Below are positions 7,441 to 16,337 of a stretch of 64,000 nt of DNA, piece by piece. The stretch covers positions 1-64,000 of the forward strand of contig JBBCJX010000008.1 of the NCBI GenBank assembly GCA_037189985.1, read 5' to 3'. The notes under the pieces are model-generated. The model was given only the letters and a program-made list of their open reading frames with translations, made no database searches and was not told the origin of the DNA. Every line of letters begins with the position of its first letter. The stretch's first letter is position 1. The stretch is from UBA2031 sp037189985 (GTDB lineage Bacteria > Pseudomonadota > Gammaproteobacteria > Pseudomonadales > Moraxellaceae). Position numbers and translations under genes: made by a program.

Positions 7441-9507
7441 TCAGGGATTCAGGGTGGCGATGGCGTCTTCCACCAGCGCCGGGGTCAGGATTTGCGGCAG
7501 TACCCGGGGCTCGCCTTCCGCCGGATACAGCACGTAGAGCGGCACTCCATTGCGCCCGAAAGATTCGAGGTAACGGCTGATGGCCGGGTCGCGGCGGGTC
7601 CAGTCGCCCTTGAGGTAGGCTACGCCATGGGCCTTCAACGCCTTGGCCACGCTTTTGGTGGACAGCGTGCTGCGTTCGTTGGCGAGGCAGGTGATGCACC
7701 AGGCGGCCGTCATGTTCACCAGCGCCGGGCGTTTTTCGGCCCGGAGCGTGGACAGGCGGACCTCGCTCCAGGCTTCATGGCTGCCGCTCACGGTCGCAGC
7801 CACTGGCTCTGCCGGCTTTTGCAGCAGGGGGCCGATGACGCCGATCGCAATAGCCAGCAGGGCGATGGCCTTGCGGCTGTGTTGCCAGAAGGGGCGGCGC
7901 AGGGCAGGCCGGGAGAGCAGCCAGAGGCCGAAGGCAATCAGCGTGAGCGCCGCCAGCAACCAGGCCATGTCCAGGGCCGAGGTCTGCTCACCGTAGACCC
8001 AGACCAGCCAGATCACGGTCAGGAGCAAGGGGAAGGCGAGGAACTGGCGGAAGCCTTCCATCCAGGCGCCGGGGCGGGGCAGAAGCCGGGCCAGTGCCGG
8101 CACATAACCCAGCAGCAGCATGGGCAGGGCTAGGCCCAGCCCCAGCGCGGCAAACACGGCCAGCGCGACCACCGCCGGCTGTGCGAGCGCAAAGCCCAGC
8201 GCCGTGCCCATGAAAGGCGCGGTGCAGGGGCTGGCCACCACGCAGGCCAGCACGCCAGTGAAGAAGGCGCTGCGGTCCCCTTGTCCCTCGGTGAGTGACT
8301 GCCCGATACCGGCCAGCCGCGCGCCCAGTTCCAGCAATCCCGCAAAGCTCATGGCCATCACGAAGATGAGGATGGCGAGCGCCGCCACGAAGCGAGGCTC
8401 CTGCAACTGGAAGCCCCAGCCGATCTGTTCGCCGGCCTCGCGCAGGGCCAGCAGCACACCGGCCAGCGTAAGGAAGCTCAGCACTACGCCTGCGGTATAG
8501 AAGAGGCCATGGCGGCGCAGGGCCTGCCTGTCGTCGGCGTGTTGCAGTGCGCCCATGGCCTTGAAGGACAGTACCGGGAACACGCAGGGCATGAGGTTGA
8601 GCACGAGGCCGCCGGCGAGGGCCAGGATCAGGGCCAGCCAGACCGTGGTGCTGTCACCGGCGGCTTGCCGGGAGGAGGGGCTGGCTCCCGGGTTGAGGGC
8701 AGCTTCAATCCAGAGGCCCCGGTCGCCCTTGGCCAGCAACACCGGGAAGACTGCCGGGCTGCCGGCGAAGTATTCGCTGAGCGGCAGTGTGGCTTGCCAG
8801 CCTTCGCTGCTTTGTTGCCAGACGGGGGTGGCGGCGTTGGTGATGAGCTGGGGAATGCCGGGAAAGAGGGTCCAGTCGTGGAGGTCGGCGGGGAGATCGC
8901 TGCCGGTGAAGTGGAGGAGGAGCATGTCACCTTCCACCTGATAGCGGGCCTGTACCCGGGCGTCGGTTTGGGGCTGCCGGGCCTCGGCACGGGCGAAGTC
9001 CTCCTGCCAGCGCGCATCCTTTTCCGCAGTGGCGGCGACGGGCAGGGTCAGGGCGTATTCGCCTTCGCCCGGGATGCATTCCTCTTCGCAGATCAGCCAG
9101 TTGGCCTTGAGTGTCAGCGTGATGCTGTCGGCTTTGAGGCCGGCCGGCACCCGGATGTCGACCGGTAGCAGCGCGCGGTTGCTGTAGCCGTAGTTCACGA
9201 GCCCCAACACCGGAATCCGCTCGGGGACGGACCAGCGGATGTCGCCGGCGGTAAAGTCCAAGGGCAGGGTGAAGGCCATCTGCGTGGCGCTGCCGGAGTC
9301 GCCGGCGTTCTGCCAGTAGGTATGCCAGTGCGGGTCGTGTTCCAGCAGCAGGCCGACCTGCAGGGTTTCGTCCGGCACGACTGCCGTGGTGGCTGCGACC
9401 AAGCGCGAGTTCAGGTGATCGGTGCGCAAGACCGGTGAGGCGGCGAGCGCCAACTGGCCGAAGCACAGGGCCAGAAGGGCAAAGACGGTAGAGCAAAACT
9501 GGCGCAT
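7441..9507 (-). CDS. DsbD/ScsB-type protein-disulfide reductase
   Basis: The 688-residue membrane protein would carry electrons from cytoplasmic thioredoxin across the inner membrane. It has a signal peptide (1–23) and an N-terminal periplasmic domain with C140/C144 in LICEEECIPG. A multi-helix transmembrane domain has C308 (NLMPCVFP) and C422/C428 (ACVVASPCTAPF). A C-terminal thioredoxin domain carries CITC (C604, C607). The long N-terminal domain resembles ScsB-type proteins more than classical DsbD. The start at 9507 matches the signal peptide but has a weak ribosome binding site. The gene lies 180 bp after mmsB and directly before the redoxin gene. Confidence 0.9.
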   Translation of the reverse strand: MRQFCSTVFALLALCFGQLALAASPVLRTDHLNSRLVAATTAVVPDETLQVGLLLEHDPHWHTYWQNAGDSGSATQMAFTLPLDFTAGDIRWSVPERIPVLGLVNYGYSNRALLPVDIRVPAGLKADSITLTLKANWLICEEECIPGEGEYALTLPVAATAEKDARWQEDFARAEARQPQTDARVQARYQVEGDMLLLHFTGSDLPADLHDWTLFPGIPQLITNAATPVWQQSSEGWQATLPLSEYFAGSPAVFPVLLAKGDRGLWIEAALNPGASPSSRQAAGDSTTVWLALILALAGGLVLNLMPCVFPVLSFKAMGALQHADDRQALRRHGLFYTAGVVLSFLTLAGVLLALREAGEQIGWGFQLQEPRFVAALAILIFVMAMSFAGLLELGARLAGIGQSLTEGQGDRSAFFTGVLACVVASPCTAPFMGTALGFALAQPAVVALAVFAALGLGLALPMLLLGYVPALARLLPRPGAWMEGFRQFLAFPLLLTVIWLVWVYGEQTSALDMAWLLAALTLIAFGLWLLSRPALRRPFWQHSRKAIALLAIAIGVIGPLLQKPAEPVAATVSGSHEAWSEVRLSTLRAEKRPALVNMTAAWCITCLANERSTLSTKSVAKALKAHGVAYLKGDWTRRDPAISRYLESFGRNGVPLYVLYPAEGEPRVLPQILTPALVEDAIATLNP

Positions 9508-9648
9508 GAAAACCGGTCCGGAGTCAGGAACTGGAATCAGGCGGCACCGGCGGGGGCCTGAGCGGATTCTTATACCCGATCAGGGCGAGTATTGCTGTTG
9601 CGGGATGACATCGTGCTGTCTGCTTGCTGTCGACAGCATGAAATCCGG

Positions 9649-9680
9649 CCGCAGCGGGCGGCTATTGCCACCCGCTGCGG
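9649..9680 (-). terminator. Strong hairpin after mmsB (possible terminator)
   Basis: CCGCAGCGGG and CCCGCTGCGG form a perfect 10-bp stem with a 12-base loop, eight bases after the mmsB stop codon. No T run follows on the minus strand. It may therefore terminate weakly or protect the 3' end of the mms transcript. Confidence 0.45.
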
Positions 9681-9687
9681 AGCGTCG

Positions 9688-10575
9688 TCAGTGCTGCAGC
9701 AGTTTCAGGATGGAGGAGAAGTCCAGCTTGCCGCTGCCATGCGTGGCATGCAGGGCATAGAGTTGCTTTGCCAGTGCACCCAGCGGTGTGACGGACTTGC
9801 TGTGTTGGGCCGCTTCCATGGCCAGGCCCAGATCCTTGTTCATGAGATCAGTCTGGAAGCCGCCCGTGTATTCACGCGAGGCGGCGGAGTTTTCCATCAC
9901 GCCGGGCCAGGGGTTGTAGAGCTCCAGCGACCAGTTGCGGCCCGAGCTTTTCAGCAGGATGTCGGAGAGCACGGCGGGGTCTAGGCCGTTGTCCACGCCG
10001 AGCTGCAGGGCTTCACAGGTGCCGATCATGTGCACTGCGAGCAGCATGTTGTTGCAGATTTTTGCGACAGCACCCGCACTGGCACTCCCGGCATGCAGGG
10101 TGTTCTTGCCCATTGCCGCCAGGAAAGGCCGGGCACGATCCACATCGGTAGCACTGCCACCACACAGAAAACTCAGGGTCGCCGCCGCCGCGCCCGCTAC
10201 TCCACCGGAGACCGGTGCATCAATCATGGCGAGGCCACGTGCATGTGCTGCCGCAGAAACACGACGCGCGCATTCGGGGGAAACCGTGGAGCAGTCAATG
10301 ACCAGACTGCCTTTGAAGAGCTGGGCCAGAAGTCCGGTCTTCTCGTCCAGATAAACGCTTTCTACGGCGGCATCATGCGGCAGCATGGTGATAACGGTGT
10401 CCACACCCTGTACCGCCTGCGCAGCAGAAGCAGCGATATAAGCGCCGTCGGCTTCCAATGGTGCCGTGAGTGCAGGATTCAGATCAAAGACACGAACGGT
10501 AAAACCGGCTTTCAGCAGATTGCGCGCCATGGGCGCACCCATGTTGCCGCAGCCAAAAAAGGCGATGGTGGTCAT
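9688..10575 (-). CDS. mmsB: 3-hydroxyisobutyrate dehydrogenase
   Basis: The enzyme oxidises 3-hydroxyisobutyrate to methylmalonate semialdehyde with NAD+ in valine degradation. At 295 residues it has the usual length. The Rossmann fingerprint GCGNMGAPMARNL is at residues 8–20. The substrate-binding DAPVSGG lies at 119–125, and the catalytic lysine K172 lies in GAVAKICNN. It is the third gene of the mmsA–acyl-CoA dehydrogenase–mmsB run, 23 bp after the dehydrogenase gene, with the valine regulator gene divergent upstream of mmsA. A hairpin follows the stop codon. Confidence 0.93.
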   Translation of the reverse strand: MTTIAFFGCGNMGAPMARNLLKAGFTVRVFDLNPALTAPLEADGAYIAASAAQAVQGVDTVITMLPHDAAVESVYLDEKTGLLAQLFKGSLVIDCSTVSPECARRVSAAAHARGLAMIDAPVSGGVAGAAAATLSFLCGGSATDVDRARPFLAAMGKNTLHAGSASAGAVAKICNNMLLAVHMIGTCEALQLGVDNGLDPAVLSDILLKSSGRNWSLELYNPWPGVMENSAASREYTGGFQTDLMNKDLGLAMEAAQHSKSVTPLGALAKQLYALHATHGSGKLDFSSILKLLQH

Positions 10576-10598
10576 TCTTCTTCTCCTTGTGTCCTTGT

Positions 10599-11747
10599 TC
10601 AGAGGCTGTCTTTTTCCAGCAGCTTGCGCGCTGTGATCAGGCGCATGATTTCATTCGTACCTTCCAGAATCTGGTGCACGCGTACATCACGCACCATGCG
10701 CTCCAGCGGGAAGTCACGCAGGTAGCCATAGCCACCGTGCAGTTGCAGGGCCTCGTTGCAGACCGTGAAGCAGACATCGGTGGCGAAGCGTTTCGCCATG
10801 GCGCAGTGCAAGGTGGCGTCGTTGTCACCGGCATCAAGACAGCTGGCGGCGTGGTAGACCATGAGGCGTGCTGCCTGCAGCTCGGTCGCCATGTCGGCCA
10901 GACGGAATTGCAGGGCCTGGAAATCCGCCAGTGCCTTGCCGAACTGTTTGCGTTCCTGCAGGTAGCGATGTGCCGCACGCAGTGCCGCCTGTGCCGTGCC
11001 TAGCGAACAACTGGCGATATTGAGGCGACCGCCATCCAGGCCCTTCATGGCAAAGCCGAAGCCCTGGCCTTCTTCACCGATACGGAGGCTGGCGGGAATG
11101 CGTGCATTTTCAAAGTTGATGGCACGCGTGGGCTGCGCATTCCAGCCCATTTTTTCCTCGTTCTTGCCAAAGCTCACGCCGGGGGTATTGGCCAGCACGA
11201 TAAAAGTGGAAATGCCTTTTGCACCGTTGTCGGAGGTTCTCGCCATTACGACAAGAATGTCAGTGGCGCCAGCTCCCGAGATGAACATCTTGCTGCCGTT
11301 CAGCAAGTAGCTGTCGCCATCGCGTTCGGCACGCGTTTTCAGTGCAGCGGCATCGCTGCCGGCGCCGGGCTCGGTGAGGCAGTAACTGGCCAGCCATTCT
11401 CCGCTGGTGAGCTTTTCGCCGAATTCGGCTTTCTGCCTTGCGTTGCCAAAGCGCGTCACCATCCAGGTGCACATGTTGTGGATAGTGATGTAGGCGGCGG
11501 TGGCGGTGCAGCCCTGCGATAGCTGCTCGAAAATCAGGGCAGCATCCATACGCGAAAGGCCAAGCCCGCCGCAATCCGGATCAGCATAGATGCCGCAAAA
11601 ACCCAGATTCGCGGCACGACGTATGACGTCCACCGGGAAATGGTGCTCGGCATCCCAACGCGCGGCGTGGGGGGCCAGTTCCTTTTCAGCAAAGTCGCGA
11701 GCCGTTTGTACGAAAGCCTGCTGGTCGGCTGACAGGGTGAAATCCAT
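10599..11747 (-). CDS. Acyl-CoA dehydrogenase, probably isobutyryl-CoA dehydrogenase
   Basis: The 382-residue flavoenzyme would oxidise isobutyryl-CoA to methacrylyl-CoA. Family signatures are present: SYCLTEPGAGSDAA in the FAD/substrate region and the C-terminal ILEGTNEI, whose glutamate (about E362) is the catalytic base of this subclass. The segment IHNMC near residue 90 is like that of mammalian ACAD8. It sits between mmsA (9 bp upstream) and mmsB (23 bp downstream), which makes the valine-pathway substrate likely. Short/branched-chain specificity cannot be proven from sequence. Confidence 0.9.
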   Translation of the reverse strand: MDFTLSADQQAFVQTARDFAEKELAPHAARWDAEHHFPVDVIRRAANLGFCGIYADPDCGGLGLSRMDAALIFEQLSQGCTATAAYITIHNMCTWMVTRFGNARQKAEFGEKLTSGEWLASYCLTEPGAGSDAAALKTRAERDGDSYLLNGSKMFISGAGATDILVVMARTSDNGAKGISTFIVLANTPGVSFGKNEEKMGWNAQPTRAINFENARIPASLRIGEEGQGFGFAMKGLDGGRLNIASCSLGTAQAALRAAHRYLQERKQFGKALADFQALQFRLADMATELQAARLMVYHAASCLDAGDNDATLHCAMAKRFATDVCFTVCNEALQLHGGYGYLRDFPLERMVRDVRVHQILEGTNEIMRLITARKLLEKDSL

Positions 11748-11756
11748 GGTGCCGCC

Positions 11757-13259
11757 TTACTTCAACTGTATGGTCATGTTCGGCGCGCTATGCGCAATGT
11801 CTTCATCAAACCAGCGTGCTGTAACCGTCTTGGTTTCCGTATAGAAACGTACTGCCTGTTTGCCATAGGCATGCAGGTCACCCAAGAAGGATTTCTTCCA
11901 GCCCGTGAAAGAGAAGAAGGGCAGGGGTACGGGAATGGGCACATTGATGCCGACCTGGCCCACTTCGATTTCATGCTGGAATTTGCGGGCAGCAGCACCG
12001 CTGGCTGTAAAGATGGAGCAGCCGTTGCCGAAGGGGTTGGCATTCATGAGGGCGATGGCATCTTCCAGCGTATCCACTTCCATGCACAGCAGCACCGGCC
12101 CGAAGATTTCTTCCTGGTAAATCTTCATCTCAGCCTTTACGCCAGAGAAAAGGACGGGGCCCAGCCAGTTGCCGGTTTCATAACCGGGCACATTGATATG
12201 ACTGCCGTCGAATTCGCATTTCGCACCTTCTTTCTTGCCGGCTTCTATCAGCTCCAGGATGCGAGCCTTGGCTTTTTGTGAAATCACCGGGCCGTAGGCG
12301 GCACCGCTGTCATTCCACACGCCGGGGCGCAGCTCCTTGAAAGAGGCCGCCAGATGCGGAATCAGGTTCTTTGATTCACCCACGAGCACTGCCACGGAAA
12401 TCGCCATGCAGCGCTGGCCGGCCGCACCGCAGGAAGCGCCGATGAGGTTGTTGATGACTTGCTGCGGCTGGGCGTCGGGCATCACCACCATGTGGTTCTT
12501 GGCACCGGCAAAGCATTGCACGCGCTTCAGGTTGTGCGTGCCGGTGCGGTAAATATGCTCGGCCACGGGTGCGGAGCCCACGAAGGAAATGGCGTGCACG
12601 TCCGGGTGGGTGAGCAACTGGTCAACCTGTTCGCGGCCGCCGTGCACGATCTGCAGCACATTTTTCGGCGCACCAGCTTCCAGGAAAAGCTCGGCGATAC
12701 GTGTGGGCGTCATCGGGTCCTGTTCGGAAGGCTTGAGCACGAAGGTATTGCCACAGGCGATGGCCAGAGGAAACATCCACAGCGGAATCATGGCGGGGAA
12801 GTTGAAGGGTGTGATGCCCACGCACACGCCCAGCGGCTGGATGATGGAGTAGGTGTCTATGCCGCCTGCCACGTTTTCCACGGTCTCGCCCATGAGAAGG
12901 GTGGAGATGTTGCAGGCGTGCTCAACGACTTCGATGCCGCGCCAGACATCGCCCTTGGCGTCGGCAAAGGTCTTGCCGGTTTCCTTGGACAGGATTTCCG
13001 CGAGCTCGTCATGGTGCTGCTTCAGCAGGTGCTGGAAAGTCAGCATGACGCGGGCACGGGCCGGCGCCGGGGTTTCGCGCCAGCTGGTGAAGGCTTCTTT
13101 CGCCGCGGCAACGGCGCGGTTCACTTCTGTCGGGGTGGCAAAGGGAACTTCGGCCAGCACTTCCTGTGTCGCTGGGTTGAGGACCGGCAGGCGTTCCTGG
13201 CTCTGGCTTTCCTGGAAGCTGCCTTCCAGCAGGAGGGGAATCTGGCGGGGGCGGGTCAT
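11757..13259 (-). CDS. mmsA: Methylmalonate-semialdehyde dehydrogenase (acylating)
   Basis: The enzyme converts methylmalonate semialdehyde to propionyl-CoA with CoA and NAD+. The 500-residue protein has the aldehyde dehydrogenase fold: N153 in TPFNFP, the NAD region FVGSAPVAEHIY, and the nucleophile C284 in GQRCMAIS, in the MMSDH pattern. The start at 13259 is preferred over an in-frame codon at 13277 because GGAGAG lies between them. It is the first gene of the mms operon and diverges from the AraC-type regulator across 133 bp, the natural place for valine-responsive control. Confidence 0.94.
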   Translation of the reverse strand: MTRPRQIPLLLEGSFQESQSQERLPVLNPATQEVLAEVPFATPTEVNRAVAAAKEAFTSWRETPAPARARVMLTFQHLLKQHHDELAEILSKETGKTFADAKGDVWRGIEVVEHACNISTLLMGETVENVAGGIDTYSIIQPLGVCVGITPFNFPAMIPLWMFPLAIACGNTFVLKPSEQDPMTPTRIAELFLEAGAPKNVLQIVHGGREQVDQLLTHPDVHAISFVGSAPVAEHIYRTGTHNLKRVQCFAGAKNHMVVMPDAQPQQVINNLIGASCGAAGQRCMAISVAVLVGESKNLIPHLAASFKELRPGVWNDSGAAYGPVISQKAKARILELIEAGKKEGAKCEFDGSHINVPGYETGNWLGPVLFSGVKAEMKIYQEEIFGPVLLCMEVDTLEDAIALMNANPFGNGCSIFTASGAAARKFQHEIEVGQVGINVPIPVPLPFFSFTGWKKSFLGDLHAYGKQAVRFYTETKTVTARWFDEDIAHSAPNMTIQLK

Positions 13260-13392
13260 GGCGGCTCTCCGTTGCATGCAGCTGGCGCATGCTTGTTGTG
13301 GGACGATGTTGTCTTTTTATCATCAGGCTAAAAGGCAAGGAATTGCATATCTTGGCCTGCGGTTGGATGATCTTGGTGTTAAGGAGATTTCC

Positions 13393-14277
13393 GTGCCCCT
13401 TGTCTCGTCCTGGCCGCTGGGTTCCGGCAGCCTGCGCTACATCATCCCTCCCTTTGCCCTGTCGGCGCTGGCAGAGGACGCCCGCAGCCATGACTGCTAT
13501 CCGGAGGCCATGGGCTATTACGAGGCGGCGTCGGGGCATGCCATGCAGCGTAGTCCTGCCGAGCATGAAGATCACCTGCTGCTCTACTGTGTCCAGGGCC
13601 GGGCAAGACTGGAGGTTGGGCGCACGGGCCTCCTGATCCAGCCCGGCATGCTGGTGGTGATGCCGGCAGGACAGGGGCATGCCTATCGAGCTGACGACAG
13701 CCACCCCTGGTCGCTCTACTGGGTGCACGCAGGCGGGCAGGCCGTGCTGGATTTCCTGCAGCCGTTGCTGGCCGGGCAACAGCATGCCGTTCTCTCACTG
13801 GGTGTGCGGCCTGCATTGGTGAGTGACTGGCGGGCCCTGCTTGAAATGCGTTCGCCCGGTTTTGAGCCGGCTGCCTTGCAACTGGCCGCCGCACGGCTGC
13901 GCCAGTTGCTGGCGCACATGGCCTTGCTGGCTGGCCGTGGCGCGGGGCCGCGGAGTCGCCTGGACGTGGCTGCCGTGCAGCAGCACATGCAGTTGCACCT
14001 GACCGAGGCACTGACGCTGGAAGCCCTTGCAGCCGTAGCCGGTATGGAGAAATTCCATTTCGCCAAGACATTCAAGCGCCTGACGGGACAATCACCTCTC
14101 CAGCATTTCCTGCACCTGCGGATGACGCGTGCCTGTGAGTGGCTGGACATGGGAGAGGAAAGCATTGGCGAGATTGCACAGCGACTGGGTTACGGCGATG
14201 CCCCGTATTTCTCGCGGCAGTTCCGGCAAGTGATCGGCATGGCGCCCAGTGCCTACCGTGCCTTGAAGCGGGGATGA
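13393..14277 (+). CDS. mmsR: AraC-family transcriptional regulator of the mms operon
   Basis: The 294-residue regulator has an N-terminal cupin-like sensor domain (about residues 40–160). Two helix-turn-helix motifs lie in the C-terminal 100 residues (LTLEALAAVAGMEKFHFAKTF and IGEIAQRLGYGDAPYFSRQF), typical of AraC/XylS proteins. The GTG start at 13393 is chosen because AAGGAG lies seven bases upstream; the open frame upstream of it is antisense to mmsA. Its position divergent from mmsA matches mmsR of Pseudomonas, an activator of mmsAB that responds to valine or 3-hydroxyisobutyrate. That role is inferred from context. Confidence 0.85.
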   Translation: MPLVSSWPLGSGSLRYIIPPFALSALAEDARSHDCYPEAMGYYEAASGHAMQRSPAEHEDHLLLYCVQGRARLEVGRTGLLIQPGMLVVMPAGQGHAYRADDSHPWSLYWVHAGGQAVLDFLQPLLAGQQHAVLSLGVRPALVSDWRALLEMRSPGFEPAALQLAAARLRQLLAHMALLAGRGAGPRSRLDVAAVQQHMQLHLTEALTLEALAAVAGMEKFHFAKTFKRLTGQSPLQHFLHLRMTRACEWLDMGEESIGEIAQRLGYGDAPYFSRQFRQVIGMAPSAYRALKRG

Positions 14278-14397
14278 GGCGGTAAGACAAATATCGTCAT
14301 GATTCTTGCATAAGGTGTTTGGCACCAGTGGGCTGAATCAAGTGTTACGTCTGAGTTGGGCCTTGCTGGGTCAGTTACGCTGCTCTGGGACGAGATC

Positions 14398-14568
14398 ATG
14401 AAAAAATTCATCCGCGATTGGTATTGGGCCTATCGCAAGATACGGACATGGCAATGCTGGCCATGGACGGCGGCTTACCGGGGCCTGCTTTATGCCCTGC
14501 ATGGCAATTCGGGCTATTTCTTCTCCCACGGCGGTAAGCGCAAGTCCTGCATTTATGGTGAGCAGTAG
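14398..14568 (+). CDS. Possible small protein, 56 residues
   Basis: This short open frame begins ATG AAA AAA and encodes a basic, Trp/Tyr-rich peptide with no recognised domain. Only a weak purine stretch precedes it. It fills part of the 390-bp gap between mmsR and tRNA-Lys, which otherwise holds nothing recognisable. It could be real or chance. Confidence 0.25.
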   Translation: MKKFIRDWYWAYRKIRTWQCWPWTAAYRGLLYALHGNSGYFFSHGGKRKSCIYGEQ

Positions 14569-14630
14569 CGTGGTCAGAAATGGCTTTGCCCGCATGCTCC
14601 GGCCGCTGTCATGTGTCCGGGATGGCACAT

Positions 14631-14663
14631 AAAAAAACGGCCTGCATTGCTGCAGGCCGTTTT
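14631..14663. terminator. Terminator downstream of tRNA-Lys
   Basis: CGGCCTGCA and TGCAGGCCG form a 9-bp stem with a TTGC loop, flanked by A7 and T4. On the minus strand it ends in seven T residues, seven bases past the tRNA-Lys CCA end. Confidence 0.85.
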
Positions 14664-14669
14664 GAGTGT

Positions 14670-14745
14670 TGGTGGGTCGTCCGCGACTTGAACGCGGGAC
14701 CAACGGATTAAAAGTCCGCTGCTCTACCGACTGAGCTAACGACCC
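14670..14745 (-). tRNA. tRNA-Lys (anticodon UUU), CCA encoded
   Basis: The minus strand reads as a 76-nt cloverleaf. The acceptor stem is GGGTCGT/ACGACCC, the D-arm contains AGCTCAGTCGGTAGAGC, the anticodon loop is CTTTTAA, and the T-loop is TTCAAGT. CCA is encoded at 14672–14670. Confidence 0.97.
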
Positions 14746-14791
14746 GTCTTGCGCCGCTGGCCAAAAGCCGGGGTGGCGACAAGAGCCGCGT

Positions 14792-14819
14792 ATATTACTG
14801 GCCAGAGCCAGCTTGGCAA
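14792..14819 (-). promoter_or_regulatory. Sigma-70-like promoter of tRNA-Lys
   Basis: On the minus strand TTGCCA (-35) and TAATAT (-10) are separated by 16 bp. The -10 ends about 46 bp before the tRNA 5' end. Confidence 0.6.
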
Positions 14820-14847
14820 CCCTTGATTCTGCGTTTTTTCAGGAGGA

Positions 14848-16170
14848 TCAACTGCTGGTGGCAGGGGCTTCGACGGGCTTGCCGTCCTTGCCGGTGAGCG
14901 CCAGTGTTTGTCCCTCCATGTCCTGTTCGTCACATATGTGCAGTGTCACTTCTGCCTGTCCCAGCAAGGTGCCGAACGCCGTGTTTTCGCTGCGGGACTT
15001 GTGCAGTACCTCGCGGACACGACCGTGTATCCAGGGATGGGCTTGCACGGAGACATGCAGGCTGCGGGCTTTCTTGCCGCGTTTGTCCAGCCAGGCTTGC
15101 AGTTCGGTCTGCAAGCTGGAGAGCTGTTTCTTGAATTCTTCATAGTCCTCGCAGGAGAAGGCTGCCTTCATGCCGTAACGGCGTGTCAGCAAATTGCCAC
15201 TGCTTTCTTCCTCGGTATGGAAAAAGGGTTCGCGGGGGCCTTTAGGCGCAGGTGGAGGCTGGAGTTGTGTGGCTTGCAGGGCCGGAGCTACCCGCGTGAC
15301 GTCTACCGAGGCAGGTGAGGCCGGGCCAGCAGGTTGGGGGCGAGGACTGCTTGCAGGCCGGCCGGATTGCAAGAGGATGTCGATTTCAACCATGACGGCC
15401 TGGCCGTCCGGGTGACGCCCGGCGGCTTCTTTGGCCAGCAGCCGGTCCAGCAGGGGTTGGAGGCGGGCCAGTTCGCCCGGCAGGCGGGGTATCGGGTCCT
15501 GGATGTGCTTGATGGCCAGAGTCACAGCTTCTTCTGCGAAGAAAGGCGGTTGGCCTGTAAGCATTTCATAGAGCACACAGCCCAGGCTGTACAGGTCGGC
15601 CCGGCCGTCTACCCGCTGGCCACGTGCCTGTTCCGGGCTCATGTACTTGGGTGTGCCCACTGTCGAGCCGGCCTGGGTAAGCTGGTTTTCCTCATTGTGC
15701 AGGCTTTTGGCGATACCGAAGTCGGTGAGGATCGCGGCGTCGTCACGATCACGGAAAAGTACGTTATCAGGTTTGATGTCCCGGTGGACGATGCCCTGCT
15801 CATGGGCATAAGTCAGGGCATCTGCTACCTGCCGGGTAATCCGCAGGGCTTCCTGTACGGTGACGCCACCACTGCGGATGCGGTGGGTCAGGTCACCGCC
15901 CGTGTGGAGCGCCATGGCGTAGTAATGGAGGTTGTTGGCGGAGCCCACATCGTGCACCACGATGATGTGTGGGTGGCTGAGACCCGCCATGGTCCTGGCT
16001 TCGCGCAGGAAGCGTTCGGCAAAATCCGGCTCTTTAGCCAGCGAGGGCGCCATGATCTTGAGTGCGACATCTCGCCCGAAAGACTCTTGCACGGCCAGGA
16101 AAACAGCCGCCATTCCTCCCTGACCCAGCTTGCGCTTGAGGGTATAGCCGGGAATCACAATCTGGCCCAT
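14848..16170 (-). CDS. Hanks-type serine/threonine protein kinase
   Basis: The 440-residue protein has a complete N-terminal eukaryotic-like kinase domain (about residues 9–270). The glycine loop is GQGGMAAVF (16–24), the ATP lysine is K38, the catalytic loop HRDIKPDN has D131, K133 and N136, and DFG has D150. The activation segment ends at GTPKYMSPEQ. A Pro-rich linker (about 275–320) leads to a C-terminal domain of about 110 residues that I do not recognise. No transmembrane helix is seen, so it is probably cytosolic, unlike PASTA kinases. GGAG lies upstream of the start. It follows the patatin gene on the same strand, separated by a terminator. The substrates are unknown. Confidence 0.9.
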   Translation of the reverse strand: MGQIVIPGYTLKRKLGQGGMAAVFLAVQESFGRDVALKIMAPSLAKEPDFAERFLREARTMAGLSHPHIIVVHDVGSANNLHYYAMALHTGGDLTHRIRSGGVTVQEALRITRQVADALTYAHEQGIVHRDIKPDNVLFRDRDDAAILTDFGIAKSLHNEENQLTQAGSTVGTPKYMSPEQARGQRVDGRADLYSLGCVLYEMLTGQPPFFAEEAVTLAIKHIQDPIPRLPGELARLQPLLDRLLAKEAAGRHPDGQAVMVEIDILLQSGRPASSPRPQPAGPASPASVDVTRVAPALQATQLQPPPAPKGPREPFFHTEEESSGNLLTRRYGMKAAFSCEDYEEFKKQLSSLQTELQAWLDKRGKKARSLHVSVQAHPWIHGRVREVLHKSRSENTAFGTLLGQAEVTLHICDEQDMEGQTLALTGKDGKPVEAPATSS

Positions 16171-16291
16171 GGGGGTCCGTCTCCACTACAGGTTCTGCGA
16201 GCACTATAGCGATAAGGCAATACTTGTCGATGCTGGCTTGTACGTGCCTGCTCGCCGGCGCAGGGCAGGGGGTGAGTGGATGCCAGCCAAT

Positions 16292-16318
16292 AAAAAAGCG
16301 CCCCGTGGGGCGCCTTTT
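16292..16318 (-). terminator. Terminator of the patatin-like gene
   Basis: GCGCCCC-GT-GGGGCGC is a 7-bp stem with a minus-strand T6 run, located 20 bp after the lipase stop codon. It separates that gene from the kinase gene. Confidence 0.85.
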
Positions 16319-16337
16319 CACATACAGAACCGGAATA

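Noticed and set aside
12853..13392. N-terminal extension of the AraC-type regulator
   Set aside because: The extension is antisense to mmsA; a GTG with AAGGAG at 13381 gives a normal-length regulator.
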